NCBI GenBank assembly: GCA_034401795.1
Contig: CM067374.1
Span: 99,792,860 to 99,856,859 of the forward strand
From: Chaetoderma sp. LZ-2023a
Taxonomy: Eukaryota; Mollusca; Caudofoveata; Chaetodermatida; Chaetodermatidae
Reading direction: 5' to 3'
DNA: 64,000 nt
Under the pieces are notes generated by a model that did not search any database, was not told where the DNA came from, and saw only the letters and a list, made by a program, of their open reading frames with translations. Of this stretch, positions 45,676 to 56,704 are shown one piece after another (position 1 is the first letter of the stretch; each line of letters opens with the position of its first letter). Made by a program: the position numbers and the translations under genes.

Positions 45676-47985
45676 GTTTTCTTTCTACTTTCTTCATCTT
45701 GTTTCGTTTCTTCATCTTTTCTCTAGTTTTCTTCCTCTTTATTAGTTTCTTAATCTTTTTCTAGTTTTTTTCCTCTTCTTCTAATTTTCTTCCTCTTTCT
45801 TCTAGTTTTCTTCCTCTTTCTTCTAGTTTTCTTCCTCTTTATTAGTTTCTTAATCTTTTTCTAGTTTTCTTCCTCTTTCTTCTAGTTTTCTTCCTCTTTC
45901 TTCTAGTTTTCTTCCTCTTTCTTCTAGTTTTCTTCCTCTTTCTTCTAGTTTTCTTCCTCTTTCTTCTAGTTTTCTTCCTCTTTCTTCTAGTTTTCTTCCT
46001 CTTTCTTATGGTTTTCTTCCTCTTTCTTCTAGTTTTCTTCCTCTTTCTTCTAGTTTTCTTCCTCTTTATTAGTTTCTTAATCTTTTTCTAGTTTTCTTCC
46101 TCTTTCTTCTAGTTTTCTTCCTCTTTCTTCTAGTTTTCTTCCTCTTTCTTCTAGTTTTCTTCCTCTTTCTTGTAGTTTTCTTCCTCTTTCTTGTAGTTTT
46201 CTTCCTCTTTCTTCTAGTTTTCTTCCTCTTTCTTCTAGTTTTCTTCCTCTTTCTTCTAGTTTTCTTCCTCTTTCTTCTAGTTTTCTTCCTCTTTCTTCTA
46301 GTTTTCTTCCTCTTTCTTCTGGTTTTCTTCCTCTTTCTTCTAGTTTTCTTCCTCTTTCTTCTAGTTTTCTTCCTCTTTATAAGTTTCTTAATCTTTTTCT
46401 AGTTTTCTTCCTCTTTCTTCTAGTTTTCTTCCTCTTTCTTCTAGTTTTCTTCCTCTTTCTTCTAGTTTTCTTCCTCTTTCTTCTGGTTTTCTTCCTCTTT
46501 CTTCTAGTTTTCTTCCTCTTTCTTCTAGTTTTCTTCCTCTTTCTTCTAGTTTTCTTCCTCTTTCTTCTAGTTTTCTTCCTCTTTATTAGTTTCTTAATCT
46601 TTTTCTAGTTTTCTTCCTCTTTCTTCTAGTTTTCTTCCTCTTTCTTCTAGTTTTCTTCCTCTTTCTTGTAGTTTTCTTCCTCTTTCTTGTAGTTTTCTTC
46701 CTCTTTCTTGTAGTTTTCTTCCTCTTTCTTGTAGTTTTCTTCCTCTTTCTTCTAGTTTTCTTCCTCTTTCTTCTAGTTTTCTTCCTCTTTCTTATGGTTT
46801 TCTTCCTCTTTCTTCTAGTTTTCTTCCTCTTTCTTCTAGTTTTCTTCCTCTTTCTTCTAGTTTTCTTCCTCTTTCTTCTAGTTTTCTTCCTCTTTCTTCT
46901 AGTTTTCTTCCTCTTTCTTCTAGTTTTCTTCCTCTTTCTTCTAGTTTTCTTCCTCTTTCTTCTAGTTTTCTTCCTCTTTCTTCTAGTTTTCTTCCTCTTT
47001 CTTCTAGTTTTCTTCCTCTTTCTTCTAGTTTTCTTCCTCTTTCTTCTAGTTTTCTTCCTCTTTCTTCTAGTTTTCTTCCTCTTTCTTCTAGTTTTCTTCC
47101 TCTTTCTTCTAGTTTTCTTCCTCTTTCTTCTAGTTTTCTTCCTCTTTCTTCTAGTTTTCTTCATCTTTCTTCTAGTTTTCTTCCTCTTTCTTCTAGTTTT
47201 CTTCCTCTTTCTTCTAGTTTTCTTCCTCTTTCTTCTAGTTTTCTTCCTCTTTCTTCTAGTTTTCTTCCTCTTTCTTCTAGTTTTCTTCCTCTTTCTTCTA
47301 GTTTTCTTCATCTTTCTTCTAGTTTTCTTCCTCTTTCTTCTAGTTTTCTTTCTCTTTCTTCTCGTTTTCTTCCTCTTTCTTCTAGTTTTCTTCCTCTTTC
47401 TTCTAGTTTTCTTCCTCTTTCTTCTAGTTTTCTTCGTCTTTCTTCTAGTTTTCTTCCTCTTTCTTCTAGTTTTCTTCATCTTTCTTCTAGTTTTCTTCCT
47501 CTTTCTTCTAGTTTTCTTCCTCTTTCTTCTAGTTTTCTTCCTCTTTCTTCTAGTTTTCTTCCTCTTTCTTCTAGTTTTCTTCCTCTTTCTTCTAGTTTTC
47601 TTCCTCTTTCTTCTAGTTTTCTTCCTCTTTCTTCTAGTTTTCTTCCTCTTTCTTCTAGTTTTCTGCCTCTTCTTCTAGTTTTCTTCCTCTTTCTTCTAGT
47701 TTTCTTCCTCTTTCTTCTAGTTTTCCTCCTCTTTCTTCTAGTTTTCTTCCTCTTTCTTCTAGTTTTCTTCCTCTTTCTTCTAGTTTTCTTCCTCTTTCTT
47801 CTAGTTTTCTTCCTCTTTCTTCTAGTTTTCTTCCTCTTTCTTCTAGATTTCTTCCTCTTCTTCTAGTTTTCTTCCTCTTCTTCTAGTTTTCTTCCTCTTT
47901 CTTCTGGTTTTCTTCCTCTTTCTTCTAGTTTTCTTCCTCTTCTTCTAGTTTTCTTCCTCTTTCTTCTAGTTTTCTTCCTCTTTAT
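45676..47985. repeat. 21-bp minisatellite array, about 110 units
   Basis: The unit is AGTTTTCTTCCTCTTTCTTCT. The plus strand is almost pure pyrimidine with one purine pair (AG) per unit. Variants with TTTATTAGTTTCTTAATC recur near 45740, 45837, 46068, 46376 and 46581, so the left half has a higher-order structure. The right half is more uniform. Because 21 is a multiple of three, both strands stay open over hundreds of codons (KKTRRKR on minus, VFFLFLL on plus). I do not call these proteins. Confidence 0.97.
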
Positions 47986-48149
47986 GGAAATGTCACTGAA
48001 GGTCATCAAGATGACTGCGTATGACCGATGAAGCTTTGGTATTATAGATCGTGATTGATTTGGAAAACATTTATCCATAGACCAAGTTCGATATGTATAT
48101 GCAATATCCATGTATGCAATGTAACACGCTTAACAATCACCCAACATGC

Positions 48150-48560
48150 GTACACGGACATGAAAGTTGGTGAATTGATTATTGGAGTCGACGTTCATAT
48201 GGAAGGATTTGATCTGTCACTAAAATATATGACGTCATACTCAATTACGCCATATGTATGCTGATGACCATGTACAGGTGCCAGACACATATAGTCTATG
48301 TACGCAAAGCAGCACTCAAAACCAGCAACCGGCATGTATACACGGGCATTAAAGTGGGTGGTTTGTTTATTCGAATAAATATTCTGTTGAATATTTTGCC
48401 ATGGGCAGCCACAGCACCCTTTCAAATTAGTTTCAAAATATTCAACAGCTTACTTTGAAATTGACATTCCGAAAAATCAGCAGTCAAAGTTAATACGCTG
48501 ATTCTAACGCATGTACATAGTGGGCGGGGTTTGGCTAGAAATGGGCGGGGCAGAGCTAGT
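48150..48560 (+). repeat. Hairpin MITE copy, GATCTGTCACT subfamily
   Basis: ATGGAAGGATTTGATCTGTC, ATGACGTCATACTCAATTAC, a hairpin core at about 48380-48450 (TTGAATATTTTGCC against AATTAGTTTCAAAATATTC) and GTGGGCGGGGTTTGGC. Confidence 0.7.
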
Positions 48561-48561
48561 A

Positions 48562-49155
48562 ACGAACCTCTCTTGCCTCTATTGAATTTGCAGTTACGCT
48601 ATACTGTGCGAGACAGTTATAGGTCATGTTTCTTTACACACATGATGAACAGATCTTGTGATGACATTCAGTGACATGTTTTATGATGGCCCGCGGAGAT
48701 TTCTTCAGCCTTAATATTTACTATCCATCGTGGCATTGTGTGTCAACGCGATTTTTAGCATTGCGGAAAATTACAGCAGTAATATTTCCACCCGAGGGCG
48801 TTTTATGAATATTTAGCTTTCAATTCATCTTCATCGCTCACTCACATCGATTTATAATATCATATGAAGTTACCTTTTAGATTATTCAATTTTGTTTGCA
48901 CAGAAATATTCTGCAGCTGCCGGCCACTGTAGCGGGTTACTCTATGATGACACATTGGGTGTTAATTCTGAAACACTTTTTAGCAAAAAAAGTATTTCCT
49001 ATTGTCTCAAAGTACAGAATTCGTATTATCCTAGAATTTCCTAAATGGTTTGACCTCGCCCCGGGTTGCTACTGTACTACACATCACAGTGTAAATCTGA
49101 CATGCTTTAGATTGGGTCACTAGACAGGAAGATTAGACGTCTTACATTCTGTTTC
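48562..49155 (+). repeat. Segmental duplication, copy B part 2
   Basis: Second copy of 43775-44365, displaced to the right by the minisatellite and MITE insertions. Confidence 0.8.
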
Positions 49156-51746
49156 CAATCTTGTGTCTTGGCTCTCTTTCAGGATAAGAAGAAACCAATG
49201 ATATACTGCTAGCGCTTTCAGCTGCAATGCATCGTCATCATTGACCCATTCTAGTGCTAAAACTGTGTACTTGGTCGACGGGAAGCAGCCGGATCGATAC
49301 TAGTTTTAACCTCTTTAACAAATAAATTTCAGTAATTAAATTTCAAGACAACTATTCATGAAAGTTGTTGAACATTTTAAGACTAATTCTGTTGAAATCT
49401 GTTGCTGACATAGACAGGAACATTGTGCATCTGGTCAGCTTTCTTGTTTTCGAAGTCAAAAAGGTTTCAAGTATATGTATTATACCAAGGTCATGCAGTG
49501 ACATATGAGAAACGTATACATTATTTATAATAGGCTGCGTAATTATGAATTGCCTCAAGATGTCGTCATCGTCGTCGTCGTCGTCGTCGTTGTCGCCGCC
49601 TCCATCGTCGTCGTCATCGTCGTCGTCGTCACGGTCATCATCGTCGGTAGGGTGTTTGATGGAGTTACAAAGCTCCGACATATGATGTATTGTGAATTAC
49701 AAATCGAATCTATGTTTTACACTCAGGAAACTCGCTAATCACATAAAAATCCTCCCCACGCAGCCTCAACTGTATTAGATATATGCTTGATTCGTCTCAC
49801 CTATGTAAATAAAACAAAATCAGTCCGGGATTATTGATCCTCGTCATTTCGGTTGTAAAGTGTTCCAGATTTCTTGTCGGATTTAGATCATTGTTTGGAA
49901 CAACCGGTTCTTGTGTTAAAATTGGGTCAAATTGAGTTTGGGACATTGCAGCAGTACTCCGACCAACAAACTTGAAGAGACAAATAAACAAACAAACAAA
50001 CAATTAAGCGAACGACCAAGCCGAATCAACAACCAAGCAAAACAAACATAGTGTAATACTTTGTGGTGGATGTTCACATGTATTCTGATATTGTGGAACG
50101 ATTTAGCAACAATCCTGATCGAAGGTAATAGTTTGATGCTCGTATTATGCAAGTACCAGCGGTTTTCACCGTACGATGCGAAGTTGTTGGTTCACCTATT
50201 CTACATAGGGAAGGGACTCCCAACATACCTTTCCTAACAAGAAGAGGAAATACTTGTGTAATGTTTCCTTTCATAGTCAAATACAAACCAATTCAGCTTC
50301 GGACTATGGCGGGCTGCATTTATGGAAAGAAACATGTATATTTGACATACCCATTCACTTAAAAGCCCTTAAAATAATGCTTGAGCAAGGGAAGAGCCGA
50401 TTTTAAAACACGGAAATGCGTGTAGTAAACCACGCCCATGACGTCATTTATTGTGGGGGGGGGGGCATATAAGAATAAGAATGGTATATTTTGATGACGA
50501 AAAATAGTATCTATTTGATGTAAATACATGAAAAATTCAAGAGAACTGGAATAACCCGCCGCTTGACATAATTCAACCGTGGGAATTTTGTTGCGCTCTC
50601 TTGACTAGCCACGCCCCGGGTTAAAGATGTCACGGCCTATCATCAAGCATTATTAGATTTCTTGGGGTGTTCACAACTTTATCCAGCAATGAAAACTTAA
50701 TTCTGAACGAATTTATAACACAGACAGTCGTCCAAACAAATATTCGTAGCCATATATTACAGGCAAGCATCCGAAAGCTTCTGCAGCTAGTGAGTCTGTA
50801 ACAGCTAACACTGATCCAGCTCAAAGTTGTGGCAATTCAGGTCTGGTCCGCAATACCCTGGCATTCCTCGTGCGTGGGCCTACCTCGAATGTGTTCAACA
50901 GGCAGACCATGTGGACATCGTTATGGTGTACATGATCTAATGTGTGAATACAGCCACGAAAAGAGAGTAGTTCTTTCTAAGACTGACGTGGATATGGTAC
51001 GAATCGCACTACTATTGTAGACTGCTTGCAAGGCAACAGTGTGCAATAGTATGTCTGTTTACAGACCGCTCGATTCCACAATATCATAAATAGTACAATA
51101 CCAACGAACTAATGTTTGCTGTTCTGATTCCTTTAAGCTGTTAAAACGCCATGTTAATATTTTTGACGATAGAGCATCATCTACACAAATTCGGTTTGTT
51201 TTATACATTGGTTTAGCTATCATAGCTCACTCTCCTCAAGACAACATTATACTCATGATCATAGTAGTAGAAGAGAGGAACCGTACACAGTAGGACATGA
51301 TCACACATAACATTACACACACAAACATACGAATAAACATTCAATTCTAGCATACAAAACACACCATCTCCAACTCAAAAGCTAGCTGATCACATTAAAT
51401 AACGCACATAGTCCTATGCTCATACACACAGATTAGCACAAATATTTCTCTCTAAAAGCTACATGGTCATGCATATTTTTGCTTAGACCAGACGAAACGG
51501 ATTATCGTTCGTCCTGGGGTGATTTCAACAAAATTACAGAGTCACTAGGACTTGAAATCACCAAGAGACCCCCATTGACAGCATACACAAGTTAACCAAT
51601 TATTGTTGTCAATATACATACAAGTATATTTGTGTGGATGTGAATTTTGCAAGAACATTAGCATCACCGCAACATTGCTAATAACGTAGTCTTGCTTAAT
51701 AGTTATTGCAACTATTCATGATATTACACTAGCGTCTGTTAAAATA
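49156..51746. other. Intergenic DNA, no gene recognised
   Basis: Holds a (GTC)n tract at 49564-49650, a short (AAAC)n run near 49985 and a G-run at 50455. Frames up to 109 residues are repeat-derived or without domains. Confidence 0.4.
49564..49650. repeat. (GTC)n microsatellite
   Basis: GTC/GTT/ATC units for about 87 bases. The poly-Asp and poly-Val frames are repeat products. Confidence 0.9.
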
Positions 51747-53406
51747 TACACCTGTGCAAAAGTTAAGCACCACCCTATTTTTACGCACATGCGAGGGTAT
51801 ATTCATGTGCTATGAAGAAAGCAATAGCATAAACATTTATGTACCCATCCATCTTAGTGCAAGAGGTAATAATGCAACTAGAGGAATGCTGATTATGATG
51901 GTGGGGAAACACTGTATGTTTTTGTTTGAACTTGAAAACGAGGCCTGAATATGGTTACGTTGACACAACTGACAACTATTGCCCTACAGTTGACACACGT
52001 GGCTAGATTGTCATTAATGGTGTCTGAAAACGAAGTTTAACATCTGTGCACGAGTTTGAGACTGTCATTATTAATACCGGGTATATCCACCTTGTGCCTG
52101 GATGACGGCCTGGACACGACGTCTCATGCTGGTCACCAACCGACTGATACGCCATTGTGGTATTCGTTGCCATTCAAGATGGAGTGCGTCTGTTAATTCC
52201 TGTAGGTTCTGCACAGGAGGATCCCTCCTTCTCACCATGTTTCCCAGAATGTCCCAGATATGCTCAATAGGGTTCATGTCAGGGCTCCTTGCTGGCCATG
52301 GTAGGGTTTCGATGGCATTCTGGCGGAGGTATTCATGCACAGCTCTAGCACGATGTGGTCGGGCGTTGTCATCCATGAATATAGGGTGGGTTCCAGGTGC
52401 ATAATTTACAAAATGAGGGACTACAACTCTATCCAGTATGGAATCTTGATATCTTTGTCCATTTAGTGTTCCAGGTACAGTCAACAGATCCAGCTTACAA
52501 TCAAATGAGATGCACCCCCATATCATAACGGAACCTCCACCAAATGGAACTTCTTCCATGATGTTACGTTGGTCGTACGCCGTGCGTCTGGACCTCCATA
52601 CACGAGTTCGACCATCTGTGGCATGAAGCAGGAACCGACATTCATCGGACCAGTGTACCCGTCTCCAGGATCTCATGTTCCAGTGTCTTCTTTCGTTGCA
52701 CCACCTCAGACGTTCCTCTTTGTGGTGTGCAGTGAGGAGAGGACGTCTGACAGGTCTCCTAGCTTTCATGCCAGCAGCATACAGTCTCCTTTTGACGGTA
52801 GACATTGACACTCTATTGCGCGTTTCCCATTGCTGGCTGAGCACTCTGCTGTTGGTGAATGGAGATCTCCTAACAAGGCGTACTAGGGCTCGATCATCAC
52901 GGGCAGTAGTCTTCTTCGGTCTTCCAGATCTAGGCCTGTCCTTCACCTCGTTAGTCTGCCCATGTTTTGCAATCAAACGACTGATTACAGTATGGTTAAT
53001 GTTCAGCTGTCTGCCAATCTCTCTGCATGACATACCAGTGGTATGCATGCCTGTGATTTGCCATTTCACACGATCACTTAACCTTCGTCTTGCCATAGCG
53101 GTTCACAATCAAGAGCTAATTCTCTCTGTACAAATAAACCACGGTCATGAACACAAAATTCCTAATCTTGTCGCCTAAATCTGTATGTAATGTTCTACAC
53201 CTCAAACTGGACTTTTACATAACTGAACACGTGTGCTGTTTCCCGCCACGCACGGACATCAAGCGGCGTGAAGTCATGCATGCATGTGCATTTCGTACTT
53301 GGAATTATGTCAGCTAACGCGGGGACAAAAAGTATGGCAGCCTAGTTGTACCATCATGTTTCTACGTTCTATTGTTTTTGCTGGTGCGTAACTTTTATTT
53401 TCAATA
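51747..53406 (-). mobile_element. Tc1-like DNA transposon
   Basis: About 1.66 kb, the usual Tc1 size. The left end has AAAAGTTAAGCACCA (51758-51772) and the right end, reversed, has AAAAGTTACGCACCA, about 11-13 bases inside TA dinucleotides at each border. The outermost bases of the two ends differ, so the terminal repeats have diverged or my borders are a few bases off. One intact transposase lies inside. Confidence 0.85.
52071..53096 (-). CDS. Tc1-family transposase, intact
   Basis: 341 residues, the normal family length, with no stop or frameshift. Transposase cuts the element out and inserts it at TA. An N-terminal helix-turn-helix pair binds the terminal repeats (KWQITGMHTTGMSCREIGRQ at about 11-30; second HTH to about 120), with the GRPR-like hook RPRSGRPKKT at 54-63. 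The catalytic DDE set is D151 (HWSDECRF), D243 (FMDDNARPHRA) and E278 (SPDMNPIEHIWD), giving the Tc1 DD34E spacing. The Gly-rich loop FGGGSVMIWGC is at 185-195. Basic residues in the N-terminal part could give nuclear import. The frame is intact, but end divergence may limit mobility. Confidence 0.95.
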   Translation of the reverse strand: MARRRLSDRVKWQITGMHTTGMSCREIGRQLNINHTVISRLIAKHGQTNEVKDRPRSGRPKKTTARDDRALVRLVRRSPFTNSRVLSQQWETRNRVSMSTVKRRLYAAGMKARRPVRRPLLTAHHKEERLRWCNERRHWNMRSWRRVHWSDECRFLLHATDGRTRVWRSRRTAYDQRNIMEEVPFGGGSVMIWGCISFDCKLDLLTVPGTLNGQRYQDSILDRVVVPHFVNYAPGTHPIFMDDNARPHRARAVHEYLRQNAIETLPWPARSPDMNPIEHIWDILGNMVRRRDPPVQNLQELTDALHLEWQRIPQWRISRLVTSMRRRVQAVIQAQGGYTRY

Positions 53407-53421
53407 GATCATGAACGCTTT

Positions 53422-54021
53422 ATGGGCAGTAGCAATGATGGTTTGGGTCTGAACATCCCTACCTACAGCGCCCACGAACAGAGCTCTTCTCTGCCACGCC
53501 TGAGACGATTTGGCCTATGTAACCATGAGCAAAACACACTACCAGTTAATGCACATGGCAGGCCATGCAGTCCACATATGGCCGACTCACAGGAACAGGC
53601 AAGAGAAGGCCTAGAAGCCACTATGACTGCCTTAGGGGTCGAGGCAACAATGGCCGCAATGGCGCAGTTGCTAGCTGGATATACAGATGCAGCAGCATCA
53701 CCAAACCAAGCTAGCACTGAGAGATTAAACATTGCAAATGCGAGGTGGATGGATGTTAAAATAAAGCCAGAGCCTGTCAGTAATAATGCCACACTACCGG
53801 GGCTTGAACCTAGCCATGCTTCGAAGCCACTTACAGGATATTACCAGTCAGTGGGAACACCAACTTCGGCTGGTGTCAGACATGGTTGCGCTCGAGCGCA
53901 TGTGGCAAACACTGGTGTGGATGAAATTAGTGCTCCAATTGGTGGCAGCCGGGCCGGAAAAGCTTCAATACAAACACACAGACACATAAACAAAATAACA
54001 GAGGGTAATAAACAATACTAA
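53422..54021 (+). CDS. Unrecognised 199-residue frame beside the Tc1 element
   Basis: It starts 16 bases outside the right end of the Tc1-like element. The product has an Ala/Met/Thr-rich helix-prone stretch (GLEATMTALGVEATMAAMAQ, about residues 63-82) and polar ends. No family is recognised, and no clear splice sites or promoter are seen. It could be an exon, a fragment of a Gag-like protein or a chance frame. Confidence 0.3.
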   Translation: MGSSNDGLGLNIPTYSAHEQSSSLPRLRRFGLCNHEQNTLPVNAHGRPCSPHMADSQEQAREGLEATMTALGVEATMAAMAQLLAGYTDAAASPNQASTERLNIANARWMDVKIKPEPVSNNATLPGLEPSHASKPLTGYYQSVGTPTSAGVRHGCARAHVANTGVDEISAPIGGSRAGKASIQTHRHINKITEGNKQY

Positions 54022-54375
54022 TCATAGAAAATGGGGACGGCCATTAAGCATCAGGTAAATTTACACTATTAATATGTGAAATAGTTGTCATTAATGACGA
54101 CGTTACAAGGTACTGTACTAGACATTGAAATGTTCTGTATGCTACTAATTGTATGACTTGGTAACCAACCCCATTAAAGCGACCTTTGCGCCCCCGTTGC
54201 TGACTAATAAGAAACATAAAACACACACAACTGCATTATTTATTCAGCTTTCTAGTATTTTAGTGCGACGCTGAGTTGATTTAGCACAATGCTGTCATAT
54301 TGTCCATGACTCCTTCATAGAATGTAAAACGGTGGATGATAAATGAGATACTTAAAGCATTGAATGAGAAAATTG

Positions 54376-54518
54376 CAGAATGAATTATTAAATACAGCAA
54401 TGCCTGTCCTGGGCGACCACCCTATGTAAAAATATATATATATAGTAACTATATATATATATTTTTACATAGGGTGGTCGCCCAGGACAGGCATTGCTGT
54501 ATTTAATAATTCATTCTG
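54376..54518. repeat. Perfect 70-bp inverted repeat (hairpin)
   Basis: Two 70-base arms, from CAGAATGAATTATTAAATAC to its exact complement at 54518, surround a 3-base loop (TAA at 54446-54448). I matched the arms base by base and found no mismatch. The inner part is (TA)n. It abuts the SINE copy on its right. Confidence 0.97.
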
Positions 54519-54622
54519 TATAGTCCCATATTCATATAGTCCCGTATGAATCGTCAGTGTGTCAGTATATCAGACAGGTGAAAGCTGGTCGGCCAAGCCT
54601 TGACATTTTAGTCATGGCGCGG

Positions 54623-54633
54623 TGGTCCAGTGG
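54623..54633 (+). promoter_or_regulatory. Polymerase III A box
   Basis: TGGTCCAGTGG fits the A-box consensus and lies 44 bases before the B box. Confidence 0.7.
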
Positions 54634-54676
54634 AAAGATGTCTGGTTGCTGATGCTATGCGGAGTTGCAGAATGGC

Positions 54677-54687
54677 GGTTCGATCCC
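54677..54687 (+). promoter_or_regulatory. Polymerase III B box
   Basis: GGTTCGATCCC fits the B-box consensus GGTTCGANTCC closely. Every unit of the reverse array carries the complement (GGGATCGAACC). Confidence 0.75.
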
Positions 54688-54767
54688 CGGGAGATGATCA
54701 ACAAATTAAACTAACGGGTGCATGACTGTCGGCTAAGTTAGCACATGGAAATTGAAGCCGCATGTTA

Positions 54768-54770
<3 letters not shown>

Positions 54771-54802
<32 letters not shown>

Positions 54803-54822
54803 TGTATGTATGTATGTATGTA
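54771..54822. repeat. (TATG)n microsatellite at the SINE head-to-head junction
   Basis: About 13 ATGT units separate the sense SINE from the reverse array. Confidence 0.95.
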
Positions 54823-56704
54823 TTTTTATTTTATTGACGCACTGGCAACGCGCGGCTTCAATTTCCATGTGCTAACTTAGCCGACAGTCATGCACCCATT
54901 AGTTTAATTTGTTGATCACCATCTCCCGGTCGGGGGATCGAACATTCTGCAACTCCGCATAGCATCAGCAACCAGGCATCTTTGACATTACAAGACTAAA
55001 AGTCAAGGATTGACCGACCAGCTTTCATATGTCTGATATACTGACACACTGACGATTCATATGGGACTATCTGTGGATGCACCTGCCACAATTCAATCCT
55101 AGGCTTTTACGCCTATTGTACTCTGACTCCAGCACGGCTCTGGCAGTATATGTATTTTTATTTTATTGACGCACTGGCAACGTGCGGCTTCAATTTCCAT
55201 GTGCTAACTTAGCCGACAGTCATGCACCCATTACTTTAATTTGTTGATCACCATCTCCCGGTCGGGGGATTGAACCGCCATTCTGCAATTCCGCATAGCA
55301 TCAGCAACCAGGCATCTTTCCACTGGACCACCGCACCAAGACTAAAAGCCAAGGATTGGCCGACCAGCTTTCACATGTCTGATATACTGACACACTGACG
55401 ATTCATATGGGACTATCTGTGGATGCACCTGCCACAATTCAATCCTAGGCTTTTACGCCTATTGTACTCTGACTCCAGCACGGCTCTGGCAGTATATGTA
55501 TTTTAATTTTATTGACGCACTGGCAACGTGCGGCTTCAATTTCCATGTGCTAACTTAGCCGACAGTCATGCACCCATTAGTTTAATTTGTTGATCACCAT
55601 CTCCCGGTCGGGGGATCGAACCGCCATTCTGCAACTCCGCATAGCATCAGCAACCAGGCATCTTTCCACTGGACCACCGCACCAAGACTAAAAGTCAAGG
55701 ATTGGCCGACCAGCTTTCACATGTCTGATATACTGACACACTGACGATTCATATGGGACTATCTGTGGATGCACCTGCCACAATTCAATCCTAGGCTTTT
55801 ACGCCTATTGTACTCTGACTCCAGCACGGCTCTGGCAGTATATGTATTTTAATTGTATTGACGCACTGGCAACGTGCGGCTTCAATTTCCATGTGCTAAC
55901 TTAGCCGACAGTCATGCACCCATTAGTTTAATTTGTTGATCACCATCTCCCGGTCGGGGGATCGAACCGCCATTCTGCAACTCCGCATATCATCAGTAAC
56001 CAGGCATCTTTCCACTGGACCACCGCACCAAGACTAAAAGTCAAGGATTGGCCGACCAGCTTTCACATGTCTGATATACTGACACACTGACGATTCATAT
56101 GGGACTATCTGTGGATGCACCTGCCACAATTCAATCCTAGGCTTTTACGCCTATTGTACTCAGACTCCAGCACGGCTCTGGCAGTATATGTATTTTTATT
56201 TTATTGACGCACTGGCAACGTGCGGCTTCAATTTCCATGTGCTAACTTAGCCGACAGTCATGCACCCATTAGTTTAATTTGTTGATCACCATCTCCCGGT
56301 CGGGTGATCGAACCGCCATTCTGCAACTCCGCATAGCATCAGCAACCAGGCAGCTTTCCACTGGACCACCGCACCAAGACTAAAAGTCAAGGATTGGCCG
56401 ACCAGCTTTCACATGTCTGATATACTGACACACTGACGATTCATATGGGACTATCTGTGGATGCACCTGCCACAATTCAATCCTAGGCTTTTACGCCTAT
56501 TGTACTCTGACTCCAGCACGGCTCTGGCAGTATATGTATTTTTATTTTATTGACGCACTGGCAACGTGCGGCTTCAATTTCCATGTGCTAACTTAGCCGA
56601 CAGTCATGCACCGGTTAGTTTAATTTGTTGATCACCATCTCCCGGTCGGGGGATCGAACCGCCATTCTGCAACTCCGCATAGCATCAGCAACCAGACATC
56701 TTTC
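54823..56704 (-). repeat. Tandem array of 346-bp SINE units
   Basis: The marker GCACTGGCAA occurs at 54839, 55171, 55517, 55863, 56209 and 56555. Spacings are 332 for the first pair and 346 for each of the rest. Each unit holds the reverse complement of the whole SINE, including both polymerase III boxes, plus CCTAGGCTTTTACGCC and ACTCCAGCACGGCTCTGGC. The first unit lacks short pieces around its B box and A box. The last is cut by the foldback element at 56705. Confidence 0.95.

Larger units (their letters stand above)
54521..54770 (+). mobile_element. tRNA-derived SINE, sense copy
   Basis: Sense orientation: the GTCCCGTATGAATCGTCAGT leader, a tRNA-like head with polymerase III boxes, then AACAAATTAAACTAACGGG, GACTGTCGGCTAAGTTAGC and ATTGAAGCCGC. 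It faces the reverse-oriented array across a (TATG)n tract. Confidence 0.8.

Noticed and set aside
46586-47678. Long frames of KKTRRKR (minus) and VFFLFLL (plus) repeats as proteins
   Set aside because: Both strands are open only because the 21-bp unit is a multiple of three and has no stop codon. No start context, promoter or unique sequence is present.
54616-54700. A functional tRNA gene
   Set aside because: The A and B boxes fit, but I could not fold a proper cloverleaf with an anticodon arm and acceptor stem, and the sequence is part of a repeated SINE.
54823-56704. CRISPR array
   Set aside because: Units of 346 bp are wholly repeated with no unique spacers, and the setting is an animal genome with SINE promoter boxes.
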